Positions 12,836-23,873 of a stretch of DNA of 64,000 bases are shown here, piece by piece (within the stretch, counting starts at the first letter, position 1; every line of letters starts with the position of its first letter). This DNA comes from Humulus lupulus (lineage: Eukaryota; Streptophyta; Magnoliopsida; Rosales; Cannabaceae), in NCBI RefSeq assembly GCF_963169125.1, contig NC_084796.1, positions 215,081,948 to 215,145,947 on the forward strand, given 5' to 3'. The translations under genes were made by a program, and so were the position numbers. A model generated the notes under the pieces. That model worked only from the letters and a program-made list of their open reading frames with translations, was not told where the DNA came from and did no database searches.

Positions 12836-14439
12836 TTATAACAAAACCTCCAACTATGGTTACTGAACCTGAGTTTAGAATTTGATAAAGAAAGTCATCC
12901 TCTTCTTCAGATGATGAGCTGAAATCTCTATGGAGCTCAATGGTCTTTCCTTTCCCAGGCTGTGTAGGAATGACACGTCTACGCTGGTCCTCTAGAAGGG
13001 ATTCCCTGATAATAAGGTCGCCTGGTCTACGAGAGTAGGGAGATGGTTTAGGAGAGAGGTGATCGGTAACTACTTCAGTGTCAGCGTTTGACTGGTCAGT
13101 TGCGTTCGCTTCTTCAGTAGTGTTGTCTCCTATGATGTTTTGATTGCTTGGTAACAACCCCACCATCTGAAGATTTTCCACGTTGACCAATCCTTTTACA
13201 TCTTTCTCCTCGGTAGACATGTTAGCCAGTTCTTCTGCTTGGGAACACATTTCCTTGGTTCACAGAGGTTGGTGGAACGGACCCGCATGTGTGAAGGCCA
13301 AGTTGTTGGCCTTAATATCTAAAGTCAAAAAATACTCTATATAGTATTTTTTGGGATTTGATTTATGAGCAATACCATGGAGGTATTTGATCTCTTTATG
13401 CCTGTGGAATAGGTGGAAAAACCTGTATTCTTATGGCTCGGGTTGGTCCTGAAGTCAAAAAGGTAGTGCACTTCATGAGGAGTGGGTGGATCCCAACCTT
13501 GAAAGAAGTATAGAATGTATAAAGCAGATAATGCTTGAATCCCAGTGGGAGCTATCTGGAAAGGGGGGACATTGAAGTAATCCACTACTGACCGGAAGAA
13601 AGGGTGTAACGGAATAGTAGCTCCCACAAATACATGGTATCTAGACCAAGCACAGAAAGGTCCGCATGCTTGTTGGATCTCTGATGAGGTCGTTGGCATA
13701 TCACTTTTACCCCTTTCAGGCCTGAAGCTTGAATGTGTTTATCGAACATGCTGGAGTTAAGTTTGGAAGGTTTGGCTGTGAACCAAGAGGGTGTTTCGTC
13801 TTCGTCTTTTCTTGGTTTTTGAACAACTGATTGTTGAATCTTGGGTGTAAATTTCTGGATGATCTTTCTCTGGGGTTTGCTGGTTTTTTGTATCTAGCGA
13901 GGCGATCTTGAAGAAGCTGTAGTTTGGACTTCACTACATTCCACTACCTTCTGTGCCACTCTGCGAGCTACTTGAGGATCTAGGTCTTGGGGAAGTTGAT
14001 TGGATTTCTTCACCCTCATTTCTGGATGTTGAAGCTGTTGGTTAAGAAACTGTTCTTTGTGAAGGAAATATAAGGCTGATCGGGGAAGGATCTTTTTAAG
14101 GCGACGAAGGCGGTCTTCGGGGGTGCGACTGCTAGGGAATTTGGATGAAGAGTCGCTACTTTGAGGAGTGTCGTTTGATTGGGATTTTGAAGTGTCAGAG
14201 TTTGTATGGTTGTCACCTCCCCTGTAGTCGAAGCGATTCATCTAAAAAAAAGAAAGTATGGGGAGGTGAGTAACCAGACAAACATAAATCAATCAGTGCA
14301 AAGGAAAAATATTTATTTACTACTCGGAAAAAAAAATTCTGGGTAGTAAAAATATATTTTACTCCCCTAAATAAACGTGTATGAGGGGAAAATAAATTTT
14401 GCTGCCTAAAGTGTATGGGTCATTTTTTACAAGCCCAAA

Positions 14440-15020
14440 GGCTTGGGGGCATTCATGTGTCCGAGCGGATGTGTGCACATGACCGATCGTATGGGCGTGC
14501 CCTCCGAGTGATCTGTGTGATGCCCGAGCAGATGGGCGCGGTGTCCGAGCAAAGATGCGGCATATCTGGCCGGATGGTGCAATGACCGATCGACTGAGGC
14601 ATGTCCTCCGAGTGGTCCGCATGAAGCCAAGCAGATGGTGTGGCGTGTCCTCCGAGTGGTCCGTGTGACGCCAAGTGGATGGGCGTGTCCTCCAAGTGGT
14701 CCGTGTAGCGCCCGATCAGTGGTGTGTCGTCCGAGCGGCTAGGCGTATGGCGAAGTTGACTGGTCGGCTGGAGGTGCGCATCCGAGGAGCAAGCGTCCGA
14801 GTTTAGGCAGGTGTCCGAGCAGCAATCTGTGTGTCCGAGCGGCTGGAGGTGCACATCCGAGGGGCTGATGAGTCCGAGTGAAGGCATGGTGTCCTAGCCG
14901 CCATGGGCATCTCCAAGTGTTTTTGTCTTTTCATCCGAGCAGGAGGAGGAATGTCCAATCAGCTTAGGGGTACATCCGAGTGTCCCAATGGATGGGAGGG
15001 CATGACCGATCGACCATGTA
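14440..15020. repeat. Degenerate ~40-bp GC-rich minisatellite
   Basis: The sequence tccgagcgg or tccgagtgg recurs about every 35-60 bp, commonly followed by tccgtgtgacgcc or gatgggcgtg. A second recurring word is gaccgatcg (14480, 14583 and 15003). It lies just upstream of the antisense gene and inside its presumed leader. All six-frame openings through it (14359-15097) come from the repeat and do not look like genes. Confidence 0.8.
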
Positions 15021-15819
15021 CATGCTTTCCCAATGTATAGTTTTCGTAGACCACAAATCTCAAAAGGCTTGGACACAAACACGTTTTTCTCACTCATAGA
15101 ACACTACAAAAGTTCATGAAGTTCTAGGGATTTTATTTGCTCATCAAATACACATAAACTCAAATATGCAATTTGGGGTGAAAATTCAGTTTTTCTTCAA
15201 ATTTTCATGAAATTGGAGACAAAATTGATTTACCCATAGCCTAAACTACATCAAAATAGCCACAATATGCATCATTCACCAAAGATTCATACACAAATCC
15301 AAGAGTATTTTCTGAAGGGGGTTTCGGCATACAAAGGTTTTTGTCAAGCTTTAAGAAAAGAAAAAAGCTTACAAATGGAGATGAGGAAGAAGAGCATACC
15401 CAAATGTCTTGAATAGGTGTTGATTTCTTGAAGAACCCTTGGATTTCTTGAAGAAAATTGTAGCCCTTCTTGGAGTTTTTGGAGGATTTCGGCCGAAAGG
15501 AAGAGAGGTTTTGGAAGGTTACGACCAAGATGAAAATTGGGAGGTTTGTGAGCTTTCTCCTTTTTGCTTATGGATTGTGAGCACTTATGGGTCTATTTAA
15601 AGGGAAGAGTGGAAATTTTCACTTACCTTTAGACTCTTGAAATTCTCTTGGCTATTCTCTCTCCCACGAGTGGGAGCAGTAAACTACAGTGATCGTGGTC
15701 TGGTAAGACGTCATGGTTTGTTTGCAGAGGCGGGAGAATGTGTAAAGTCATTTTTTTTATTTTATGCCGTCAGCAGTTGTGGAAAAAAGTTTATTATGTG
15801 AGTATATCATATAATAAAC
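15021..15819 (-). other. Presumed promoter and leader of the antisense gene
   Basis: No coding frame is supported. On the minus strand a TATA-like TTTAAATAGAC (plus 15591-15603) is followed by a purine- and pyrimidine-mixed leader. This resembles a plant 5' untranslated region leading towards the antisense gene. The minus-strand frame at 15241-15528 has no recognisable domain. Confidence 0.35.
15591..15603 (-). promoter_or_regulatory. Possible TATA box for the antisense gene
   Basis: CCTTTAAATAGACCC is read on the minus strand, about 1.35 kb before the antisense start codon. This is a position-based inference only. Confidence 0.35.
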
Positions 15820-15831
15820 TTGGGGGGCAAA
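15820..15831 (+). other. Polypurine tract of the Tat element
   Basis: tggggggcaaa lies directly before the TG of the 3' LTR. This is the expected primer for plus-strand DNA synthesis. Confidence 0.8.
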
Positions 15832-16719
15832 TGTTATCCCAAAAATTTGAAAATGATGACGTGGCAATAAAAGCGACAAGTGGCAAGAAATGGTTGGGAC
15901 AAAGGTTTTAGATTAATCTGGTGATATTACTAACATGGAAATTGTTTATATGGTTTACAAGTGATCTGTCCGACCTGGTAGAATTTTTGTCTGACCGGTA
16001 AAGATTTTTGACTGACTAGTCGCCTGTCTTGGCTGACCAGTCATCTGCTTTGGCCGACCAGTGAAGTGTGTGGCTGACCAGTCATCTGCTTTGGCCAACC
16101 AGTGAAGTGTTTGGCCGACCAGTGAAGTGCTTGGCCGACCAGTCACCTGTCTTGGCTGACCAGTGAAGTGCTTGGCTGACCAGTCAGTTGTATTGGCCGA
16201 CCAGTCGAGTGTTTTTGCCGACCAGTCTTTCTTCAAGGAGTGAAGTTGGCCGACTAGACAGATCATCGTTATGCAGCGAAATTCCAATAACGGCTTCGGC
16301 TAGAATTAGTCATACCTATGCGGGAATCTCTCAGATTATCCTAAAGAAATCACATATTGTTGTATTTTAAATGTTATTATTAATAAAATATTGTGAGGGA
16401 TTTCGGCTTGTACGATCCTGGGCCTATAAATACAGAGCTCATGGCATCATTGAAGGGATTCGATTTCTGATTTTCCCAAGAGAGTATTGGTATTCTGAGA
16501 GAAATATTGTATTTTTTTTCATTTACACTGAAAAAACTCAGTTGACACAGGTTCATCTGATCTTGAGTGTAGATCCATAAATCACAACTCTAAGTGGATT
16601 AGGCTATTACCAACATATTAGGGCTGAACCACTATAAAAATTATCAGTGTCGTTTTTTCTCTTGAAGGTTTATTGTAGTTTTGACGTCTACTCGCCATTG
16701 GCCAAAATTGCGGTCAACA
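15832..16719 (+). repeat. 3' LTR of the Tat element
   Basis: The 888 bp LTR has TGTTATCC...GGTCAACA ends and pairs with 3574-4489. It carries its own ~11-unit array at about 15999-16232 and a TATA box at 16424. ATCCC follows at 16720. Confidence 0.93.
15999..16232 (+). repeat. Tandem array in the 3' LTR
   Basis: It has the same 20-22 bp units as 3745-3978, with the order of end variants changed. The minus-strand opening at 15955-16287 (repeats of DWSAK) is a by-product of this array. Confidence 0.88.
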
Positions 16720-16929
16720 ATCCCCAATTAAAATTATATGACATTTGGGTCCAATACTTGACTACTCAAGTTTCTTTCTCTCATTAATCTCGTTAATAAC
16801 ATAAAATCATATTTTAAACAATATTTTTCCATTACTATTTCTTAAATTTGTAAATTTGTATATTTTATGTATTGAAACTCTGGTTTATAATAAAAAATGT
16901 ATTATGAAAATGTTGGGTGTTACACACAT

Positions 16930-19195
16930 GTTTTGGCCTGGGAGATATTCAAATATAATAACAACCATTAAAACAACATGCATGTGGTACAACAATTGAG
17001 ACTATATATATATATATCTCGTTTTGTACTTGTCACTTCGTCAAACAATACATATAAGAAGTGATTGCATATCATTATGCATGTTTGGATTAATCGCTTT
17101 AGGTGTTTTCTATTTTGAAGCTTTCTATGATACAAAAGCATTTTTAATCCTTAATGAGTCAAAACTTTGAGAAGACTGTGCCCAAGACAGCCATGCTAGA
17201 GAGATCTCATCAAAAAGTAATAATCATATTTTGTATCTCTCTCAAAACTTATACATGGTATTATAGATCAATCTTTATGGACAAACGAGTAGCAAATCCA
17301 TTATCACTAACTTTGACAGCCATTGGTGGTCATCTCATAATGAACATGTGTACTAACCTTGAATAATTCAACGCCTAATGCTCTTTAATCTTTTCCACAT
17401 TTCCTCCAAAGTTGTGACTAAAACGACAAGGTCAATATGTGGAAACTTTCTATCCCTTTAGGCTTTAATAAATCAATATATATTAAAGGGCATAGCTTAA
17501 CTATCCTCAAAAGTCAGTAGCAGCAATGATATGATATTGAGTACACATTCATTATCTCATTAAATACAAATTCATCGTGTTTACAGACATCAACAATTAA
17601 CACAATTGTTACCTCAAAAATAGATAATGAACATCACACATCTATTGTCATATTCATCCAAAATTTGTCCACTTATGATCTATGTCATATCTTGAGCCTC
17701 AATTATAAGGAAGATCATAACAAATGATTCAATAGTTCCACCGAAACTATTTCAAAGCATAAAACCAAAATACTAGTCTTATGAACTCATCATTATTTTA
17801 AAATATAGGAATTTCACTTCAAATACCTCAGGAACTACCTAAGTAATCTCATCTTCATAAAATCAATCATAGTAGGATCGATCGACACATATACACCTCA
17901 CTATAGTCAATTGACATTTATCTCAATACTCCCACTGATTAAGGAGTAACTTGACATCTTTTAAAATATCAACTATGACATCAAGGTTAATCAATTCTAA
18001 GGCCTAGTCCATTTTTCTAATGAGAGATCAATATGTAAAATACATATGAATTATTGTCCCGTCCGATAATCAAAATGATAGAGAATATAGGATTGCTTGA
18101 AGCTAAAAGAAATATCCAAGAGCAATAGCAATAAGCGTGTAAGAACAAAGATTATGCTATGTGCTCATTTCCTTAGCTCTCTTAATGATCTATTAGTAGA
18201 AACGATCATATCATGCTAGAGTCATTCTAACAAACCATATGACTCCTATGCAGGTAAAGACAACCACACCAAAAGGTCAAGTGTCACAACCAATTGCATC
18301 AATATACTACCGACATGATAGAAAAAATGTACAATTTTTGACATCTAACGTATTTCTTTCACCATCTAAGCATCCTACCCAATAATAAAATCATCGACAG
18401 GATGAATAACTTGTTTGTATGGATCTTAGTATTTTGTGATTGACATGATAGAAAATAATAATAATAATAATAATAATAAATTACAATGTTCAATAATTGA
18501 CATGCGAAAGCTTACTATAGGTAAGCATAACACATTCAATGTATAATTTTAATCTCATAATCATCAAATGAGGTCAAATACGCATATTATCAATCTAACA
18601 AAGTTTATTACCAAAATTACTTTAAAGCATTTAGTAATAATCAACATAATTAATGCTTCAACAACAATCTATAATTTGTCACAAATTATCCATACTATAT
18701 GCCCAAAAAATAATGATTCACAAAATGACAAATGGCACATATAACAAAATTATGGAAAGTAAATCAAGATTAACCTTGTATGAGATTAAAATAATTAATA
18801 AGATTCCAAAATTTGCTAGCTTAGACTCACGATAGGTGAGTACATAAGCATCAAAATTTGTTACAAGCTCACAATTTTCAAAATCTACGAATATGAAATA
18901 TTATTTTTACAAAATTTATAATATTAAAATTATGAATATTTCATATACACAAGTAGAAATTTAATTAATAATTGTGAGAACATGCATGCTTGTAAGATTA
19001 TGAAAATAATTATGTGAATCAATAAAAAAAAGTTTTAAAAAAATTAAACTTTGGACCATAGTATATTCACATGATTAATCATAAAAAAACATATTATAGG
19101 CCATGCATTTAATAAAATATTGTAATAACAATGCCAAAATTGAGAAATTAATTTTGGAGTAAAAAAATAGTCCCAAAAAATTTGAAATAATAATA
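16930..19195. other. AT-rich gene-free stretch
   Basis: I see no supported gene. The plus-strand frame at 17154-17366 has no recognisable domain and no flanking gene structure. The stretch lies downstream of a minus-strand primer site (19910), so it may be the coding-free interior of a non-autonomous or deleted copia-like element. No second LTR was found on its left side. Confidence 0.4.
18454..18480. repeat. (AAT)n microsatellite
   Basis: An uninterrupted run of about eight to nine AAT units in an AT-rich non-coding region. Confidence 0.9.
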
Positions 19196-19480
19196 ATAAC
19201 CCCAAAAAGGAATAAAACGACATGTAGTTTGGAAGGAAACGACATGTAGTTTGGGAGAAAATGACATGTTGTTTTGGGAGGAAACGACAGGTAGTTTTAC
19301 AGAAAATGCCATGTAGCTTGGAAGAAAATGACATGTCGTTTGACAAAAACCGACATATAGTTTGGGAGAAAACGACATGTAGTTTGACGAAAACGACATG
19401 CAGTTTTGGTATAAACGACCTGTCGTTTTGTCACTAGGAAAACGACATTTTACACAAAAATGACACGTTGTTTTCTCAGG
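19196..19480. repeat. Minisatellite, ~22-bp unit with ACGACATGT core
   Basis: About ten to twelve units follow the pattern aaacgacatgtagtttgggag, with several carrying cgacatgtcg. This gives units that are partly self-complementary (AAACGACATGTCGTTT type). On the minus strand the array lies about 430-710 nt after the primer site at 19910, which places it in the leader of the copia-like element. The two minus-strand frames at 19044-19399 are repeat artefacts. Confidence 0.85.
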
Positions 19481-19909
19481 TCATCCCTGACCGTAAAACG
19501 GGTCAACCCGACCCGTTTCGGACCCGGAAGTCGCACCAGTCTAGTTTTGACCCCTTAGAACTCCATTTTTGACGTCATTTTGAGGGGTTTTGCTCCAAAT
19601 TTCATTTTCTTTTGAACCATAACAATTATTAGGCTAAAACAAGCTTAAAAAACCATACCAACTCAAACCTATTTTGAACTCAAAAAAGTTTAAAAAACTC
19701 ATTGAAATGGCCAAATATGTGTCCAATAATCATTAAAAATATCACCCACAAGTCACATTCATAATGTACAAATTTAGTGTAACATTTATTTGAAATAAAA
19801 CTATGCATTTCGAAATTTGGATTGATAGAATCAACAAAAAACCCAAAAATCCAAAAAATAGTAAAAATATTCAAAAAAAACTGTTTTGACAACCCCAAAT
19901 TCTTATGAG

Positions 19910-19924
19910 TTGGCTCTGATACCA
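19910..19924 (-). other. Primer binding site, initiator-Met type
   Basis: The minus strand reads TGGTATCAGAGCCAA directly after the LTR end at 19927. This sequence is complementary to the 3' end of tRNA-iMet and is the usual copia primer site. Confidence 0.85.
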
Positions 19925-19926
19925 AT

Positions 19927-20458
19927 TGTTAAACTTATTAAAGAAGGATGAGTAGAAAACAATAACAATCATACTCTACAACATCAATCACAATATATAC
20001 ATCCTCATATAATAGTGAGGCATGTTTTTAATGAAATTTGAGTTAGAAAATTACCTCCAACATCATCGTTCACAGGGTGATTAATGGCTGCATACTACCT
20101 GCCAAGAGAAGCCGAAAATAACAAGAGGAGCAAAGGGTGTCTATGAACACTACTCTCTTGAATTTCTCTCTAAACCATACACACCATACCAACATATGCT
20201 AGGGTGTATCTCTCTTTTGTATGAACATAAATGGGCCTTGATACATAAAGAGAGGGAGAGTTAGATGTCTTGGCTCAATGGCCTGGCTGAAAGATGTTGA
20301 GAGTGTGTCTATAGGGCCCGAGCATGTTAGTATGTTATGTCCATCCCATTATGGCCCGATCATAATACCATGCATATAAATATACAACTATCGTAATATG
20401 ATAATGACAATGAGAAAGCAACGCTTAATTATGTCAGTTTAGATAAAGTATTCTAACA
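19927..20458 (-). mobile_element. Copia-like LTR with adjacent primer site
   Basis: This 532 bp segment starts TGTTAGAATAC and ends AAGTTTAACA on the minus strand, immediately followed by the initiator-Met primer site. It is therefore a 5' LTR of a minus-strand element. No gag or pol was found in the 3 kb that should be its interior, and no partner LTR was seen. The element is either non-autonomous or deleted. Confidence 0.7.
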
Positions 20459-21315
20459 TGAGGGTTTCGGCCAAGCATGTGTGGTGATTTTATTATTATT
20501 TTCTATGTTGCTATATATATAACATGTATTAGTTAGATAAATTGGATAAAGGCATGTTGGGTCATTGTGGCTTCAAAGAAAAGAGGTGATAAGTGTGGAT
20601 AGTATGCTTTGTTATGGTGTTATTTCTCTTATTGAATTGAACAAAGAAGTATGATGAGGTGATTTCTAAATTTTGGTTGTTGGACTCTATGTGTATTTCG
20701 GCAATAACATGTCTTAGGCCTAGGTTTACTTGCTTTATTTTTTCATAAAAGAAATATTGAAATAATGTTATAATAAGAGAATGTTAGAGTTTCTTGTATT
20801 TTTTTTTCACTTGGCCATAAATATAAGCATGGTTGTTGGAGGTATAATATTGCATGAGAGTAGCATGATTTAATTGTCTATGTGATGATAGGGATTTTCT
20901 TAGAATAACAATATGTTAATAGTTACATGTTAGGGTTTGTGATTTAATTGGCATGTATGGTTATTGTGTAAATTTTGTGAAGCATGATGAAAAAGATGGA
21001 TTCTTGATTTGTTAAACTTGCTATTTTGATGTTTAAAAGATTTAGAATGTGATGAAAATAATGATTTTGCATGCTTAGATGATTTTGCAAGTCCTATGAT
21101 GTTTTTAAGAAATTGAAGGGAATTTTAACATGCATTAAAAATGGAGTTTTTACTCAAATAAATACCTTTAGATTTTTTTTTTATATTTTAGAGAAATTAT
21201 GGGATTTTAATTTCAAGATGGTGGTTTTTTTAAGAGTTTATTTTGTTGCTGGAATTTTTGGTAAAATATTAGAAAGTCTTTTAATTGAAAGAAAATTTGT
21301 GGGTTTGTGAAATAA
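20459..21315. other. AT-rich gene-free stretch
   Basis: No coding frame, repeat boundary or RNA gene is supported here. The small plus-strand frame at 21113-21310 has no recognisable feature. Confidence 0.4.
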
Positions 21316-21834
21316 TATAACACCTAAACTATGTAAATATTAAAAATGGTATTTTTAATGTAACCATGAGTGTTCATTTTAATAGATATGATTTTCTTCA
21401 TTTTAATTAAGAAAAATGTTGAGGTAAATTCACTTGTGATTTTTAAATATAGTAAATGGTGGCTAAAAGTTTAGTTTAATAAATTAAAATTAATTATTTG
21501 ATTATCACATATGAATTTATACTACATAAAATTTAGTCTTAAAATAATACAAACAAAATATATTTTTCTCATACCGAAAAATTTTATTTTCTCACATCAA
21601 TTTTTGTAATTTTATTAGTTTAGATAAAATTGTGATTTTCTAAGGAAACATGATAATTATAAGTATTTTAAATAATGTCAAGCCTTAATTATTTTTTATG
21701 TAATTTAAAATAATAAATGGATTTATTATTATTTTAATGGCTAAATAAATTATTTTTATGAAATAAAAATAATGTTTTAGAGGTTTAATCAACTTAGTTA
21801 TTTTAAAGAGATAAATAATGTTAAGGAAAGTATG

Positions 21835-23873
21835 TGTAGTGTCCCAGAATTTTACTTAGTTAGCTAGATAGTAGTAGTGGTAGTCTTTAGATTCTATGGA
21901 TTTTGGTTCAAATCGGGACTTAGTTGGAAACTCATAGCAATAGTTATGAATTTTATAAGTTTAACCTATAGTTTAAGAATATTAATTATAACATAAGGTT
22001 TGATTAATATTGCTTGTCCTAGGTGTATTATTTATTATAATCAAGGTTTAGATAGAGTCAATAAGAATATAACACTTGTCATAAGCATGATTATTAGGGA
22101 ATTAGAGTTTGTTATTTTATGGTTAGTTAAGAAATTTGTGGATTAAGTTGTTATTTAGATAATTAAATAGATTTTCTAGTAACTTTATGGTACTGTAACT
22201 TCCGACCTATTTTTGACCCAGTTATATTATGAATTTCTAAAAATATCATTTCCAAAAAGTTGTAGATAATTAAATTAGCTTTCTATCGGTATAAAGATGG
22301 TATAAATCGGAGTCCTACAGCTCCAGTTATGTTGATTTTACTATATGTGAGTTTAGAGTTACGAAGTTTAGGAAGTTATAAGTTAGGATTCTATTTTTTT
22401 TATTTTTATTTTTAATTTTTAAAACAAGCTTTGACTTCTTAGACCTACCTTTGAACGATTTGACCGAGTCCTAAGCCTTTGACTGAAGAATATTCAAATA
22501 TTTGCAATTTAATTCATTATTTTTATTCAAAGCCAAAAAAGAAGATCTTTATTCCTAGAACTCTGTAAATAGGACTTAGAACCCAGCCCTTCCATTCACT
22601 CTTCAGCTGTGATCAGAATCCAAGGTGCCAGTGAGACCTTAAGAGTGATATACACTTGGGTTTGGAAAAAGCTTTGCCATTCTTAAGCTTTATCAAACAC
22701 TTGGGAAGTGAGGATTAGAGTGTTTCGGTATTGGAGTTAGACCAATCCATAAGGTCAATTGAGGTACCCTTGTTCTTAAGTTCAATTCTGTTTGATTCCT
22801 TAGTTTCTTTAGTTTTCATTCAGGTTCTAACTTTTGTTATGGTTTTGTGGTTAGGATTTTAAGTCTTTGAACTTAAGTTGTCCTTTCGGTAAGTTTCCTC
22901 TTGGTGGTTTAGTTCTATTCCTTTCATCTCTTTCCTTTTGAAATACTCACCATTTTTATTTTTGGTTTTAGGAGTGTTCCAAGTCCCACATTTGTTCTCA
23001 ATTATCCCGGTGTTGGTAAGGAAAATTAGATAGTTTAGTATTATGATCTAGTTTATGTAATGTATGGTATAGTTTATGTTTGTATGACCTAACATTTCAG
23101 GTACAATAAAGGGGTAACTGTGTCTGAACCTAAGGTGTCCAATGATGTATGACAGACTATGTCCGGTAGGCTCGGTTGCCAAAACTTTATGACGGACCTA
23201 TGTCTGGTGTATGACAGACTTTTGTCCGAGGCTTAATTGCCACCCCTGTATAAGAACTTATCTTTTTATTATATTTGACTTGTTATTTTTAGTTATGATT
23301 ATGATATATGACCTATAGTTATGATTTATGACCTATGATATATGATCTATGACCTATGACCTATGACTTATGACTTAGAGTATGACCTGTGATCTATGAC
23401 TTAGATTTATGATTTAGAATTATGACTTATGATATGATATGATCTAGATGTTCGTGTCTGTATGACTTTGGTGAATATATGTTATGTTTGATTATATGAC
23501 TAACCCTTGTTTGTATTTTCCTTACTGGGCTTAGAAGCTCACTCCTTATGATGTTGTTATTCCAGGAAATTGAGGACAGAAAGGTCGGTGGCGAGTAGGA
23601 CCTAAGAACTTCGTGATGTATTCGTTGGGGACTATGTACTTGAGCAAGATCAAGCGGGCCAAATTATTTATTTTTTTAAAAAAAAAAGTTTATTTTAAAG
23701 TTTGTTTTATTTAAATGTTGCTCATTTTTATGTTAAAGACAAGTATTTTATTTTTATAAAACCATGGATCCATGTATTTATTTTTTTAAGTTTTTATTAA
23801 ATAAAAGAACAATATTTACGATTATGACCCAACATTGTGTTCTCGGTAGTCTATGAGAAATTAGGGTGTTACA
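21835..23873 (+). mobile_element. Solo LTR, family B copy 1
   Basis: The 2039 bp LTR starts TGTAGTGTCCCAG and ends GGGTGTTACA, with perfect GTATG duplications at 21830-21834 and 23874-23878. It has no internal domain. Two relatives occur at 34165 and 62783, sharing the start and the stretch ggaaactcatagcaa and onwards. This copy is the most divergent and lacks their gatatatcg motifs. It contains a degenerate TATGACCT array at 23280-23455. Confidence 0.9.
23280..23455. repeat. Degenerate TATGACCT array
   Basis: About twenty imperfect 7-8 bp units of the types tatgacct, tatgactt and tatgattt occur inside the solo LTR. Upstream (23120-23240) the phrase gacagactatgtccg also recurs three times. 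Confidence 0.75.

Larger units (their letters stand above)
11751..14241 (-). pseudogene. Antisense accessory gene of the Tat element, with introns
   Basis: This lies on the strand opposite gag-pol. The N-terminal part starts at Met 14241 and is Ser/Asp/basic-rich. It is followed by a region resembling the putative gypsy-type transposon domain (Pfam Transposase_28), at about 13699-13330. Its signature is IPLHPFFRSVVDYFNVPP. Next come a Ser/Pro-rich linker (13250-12400) and a Glu/Lys-rich coiled coil (about 12300-11900). Two introns are supported. One is 12835 to 12737 (GTAACT...TTTTGCAG, 99 nt) and the other is 12380 to 12303 (GTAAGT...CACTGCAG, 78 nt). Both join the frames in phase. Decay includes a TAG near 13896, frame changes near 13690 and 13345, a TGA near 13263 and a TAG near 12118. 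Antisense genes at this place are known in Tat elements; their function is unknown. Confidence 0.75.
3574..16719 (+). mobile_element. Tat-lineage Ty3/gypsy LTR retrotransposon, complete but decayed
   Basis: This is a 13.1 kb element with two LTRs (3574-4489 and 15832-16719), both starting TGTTATCC and ending GGTCAACA. It is flanked by the perfect target duplication ATCCC (3569-3573 and 16720-16724). The order is gag, protease, reverse transcriptase, RNase H, a second RNase H, then integrase. After these comes about 5 kb of extra 3' DNA with an antisense gene, and a purine tract directly before the 3' LTR. The dual RNase H and the antisense gene are known marks of the Tat clade (Ogre, Retand, Grande and relatives). 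By eye, the first 210 LTR positions differ at about eleven sites, so the insertion is not recent. No frame could make functional protein: the main frame has 21 stops, and key RT and integrase residues are changed. Confidence 0.95.
688..16924 (-). mobile_element. Large solo LTR, split by the Tat element
   Basis: The element begins TGTGATGTCCC at 688 and ends GGGTGTTACA at 16924. It is flanked on both sides by the 5-bp duplication CACAT (683-687 and 16925-16929), the mark of an LTR-element insertion. Removing the nested Tat element and its duplicated ATCCC leaves about 3.1 kb with no coding frame, primer site or internal LTR, so it reads as a solo LTR. Minus-strand orientation is inferred: in that direction it starts TGTAACACCC and has a pyrimidine-rich leader (plus 3360-3450) after a TATA-poor promoter region. 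The only GC-rich part is 3000-3340. The rest of 690-2980 is AT-rich with small (AAT)n and (TA)n tracts. The family is not identified. Confidence 0.72.

Noticed and set aside
14440..15020. CRISPR-like array of spaced repeats
   Set aside because: The repeats are degenerate, spacers are themselves repeated, there is no cas gene, and the DNA is from a plant.
14359..15097. Overlapping minus-strand frames of 66-144 residues
   Set aside because: They follow the ~40-bp minisatellite, overlap each other in several frames and show no domain.
15955..16287. Minus-strand open frame with DWSAK-type repeats
   Set aside because: It is a translation of the LTR tandem array; the array unit length keeps the frame open by chance.
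17154..17366. Plus-strand open frame of 70 residues
   Set aside because: No recognisable domain, no splice or promoter context, and the surrounding DNA is non-coding in all frames.
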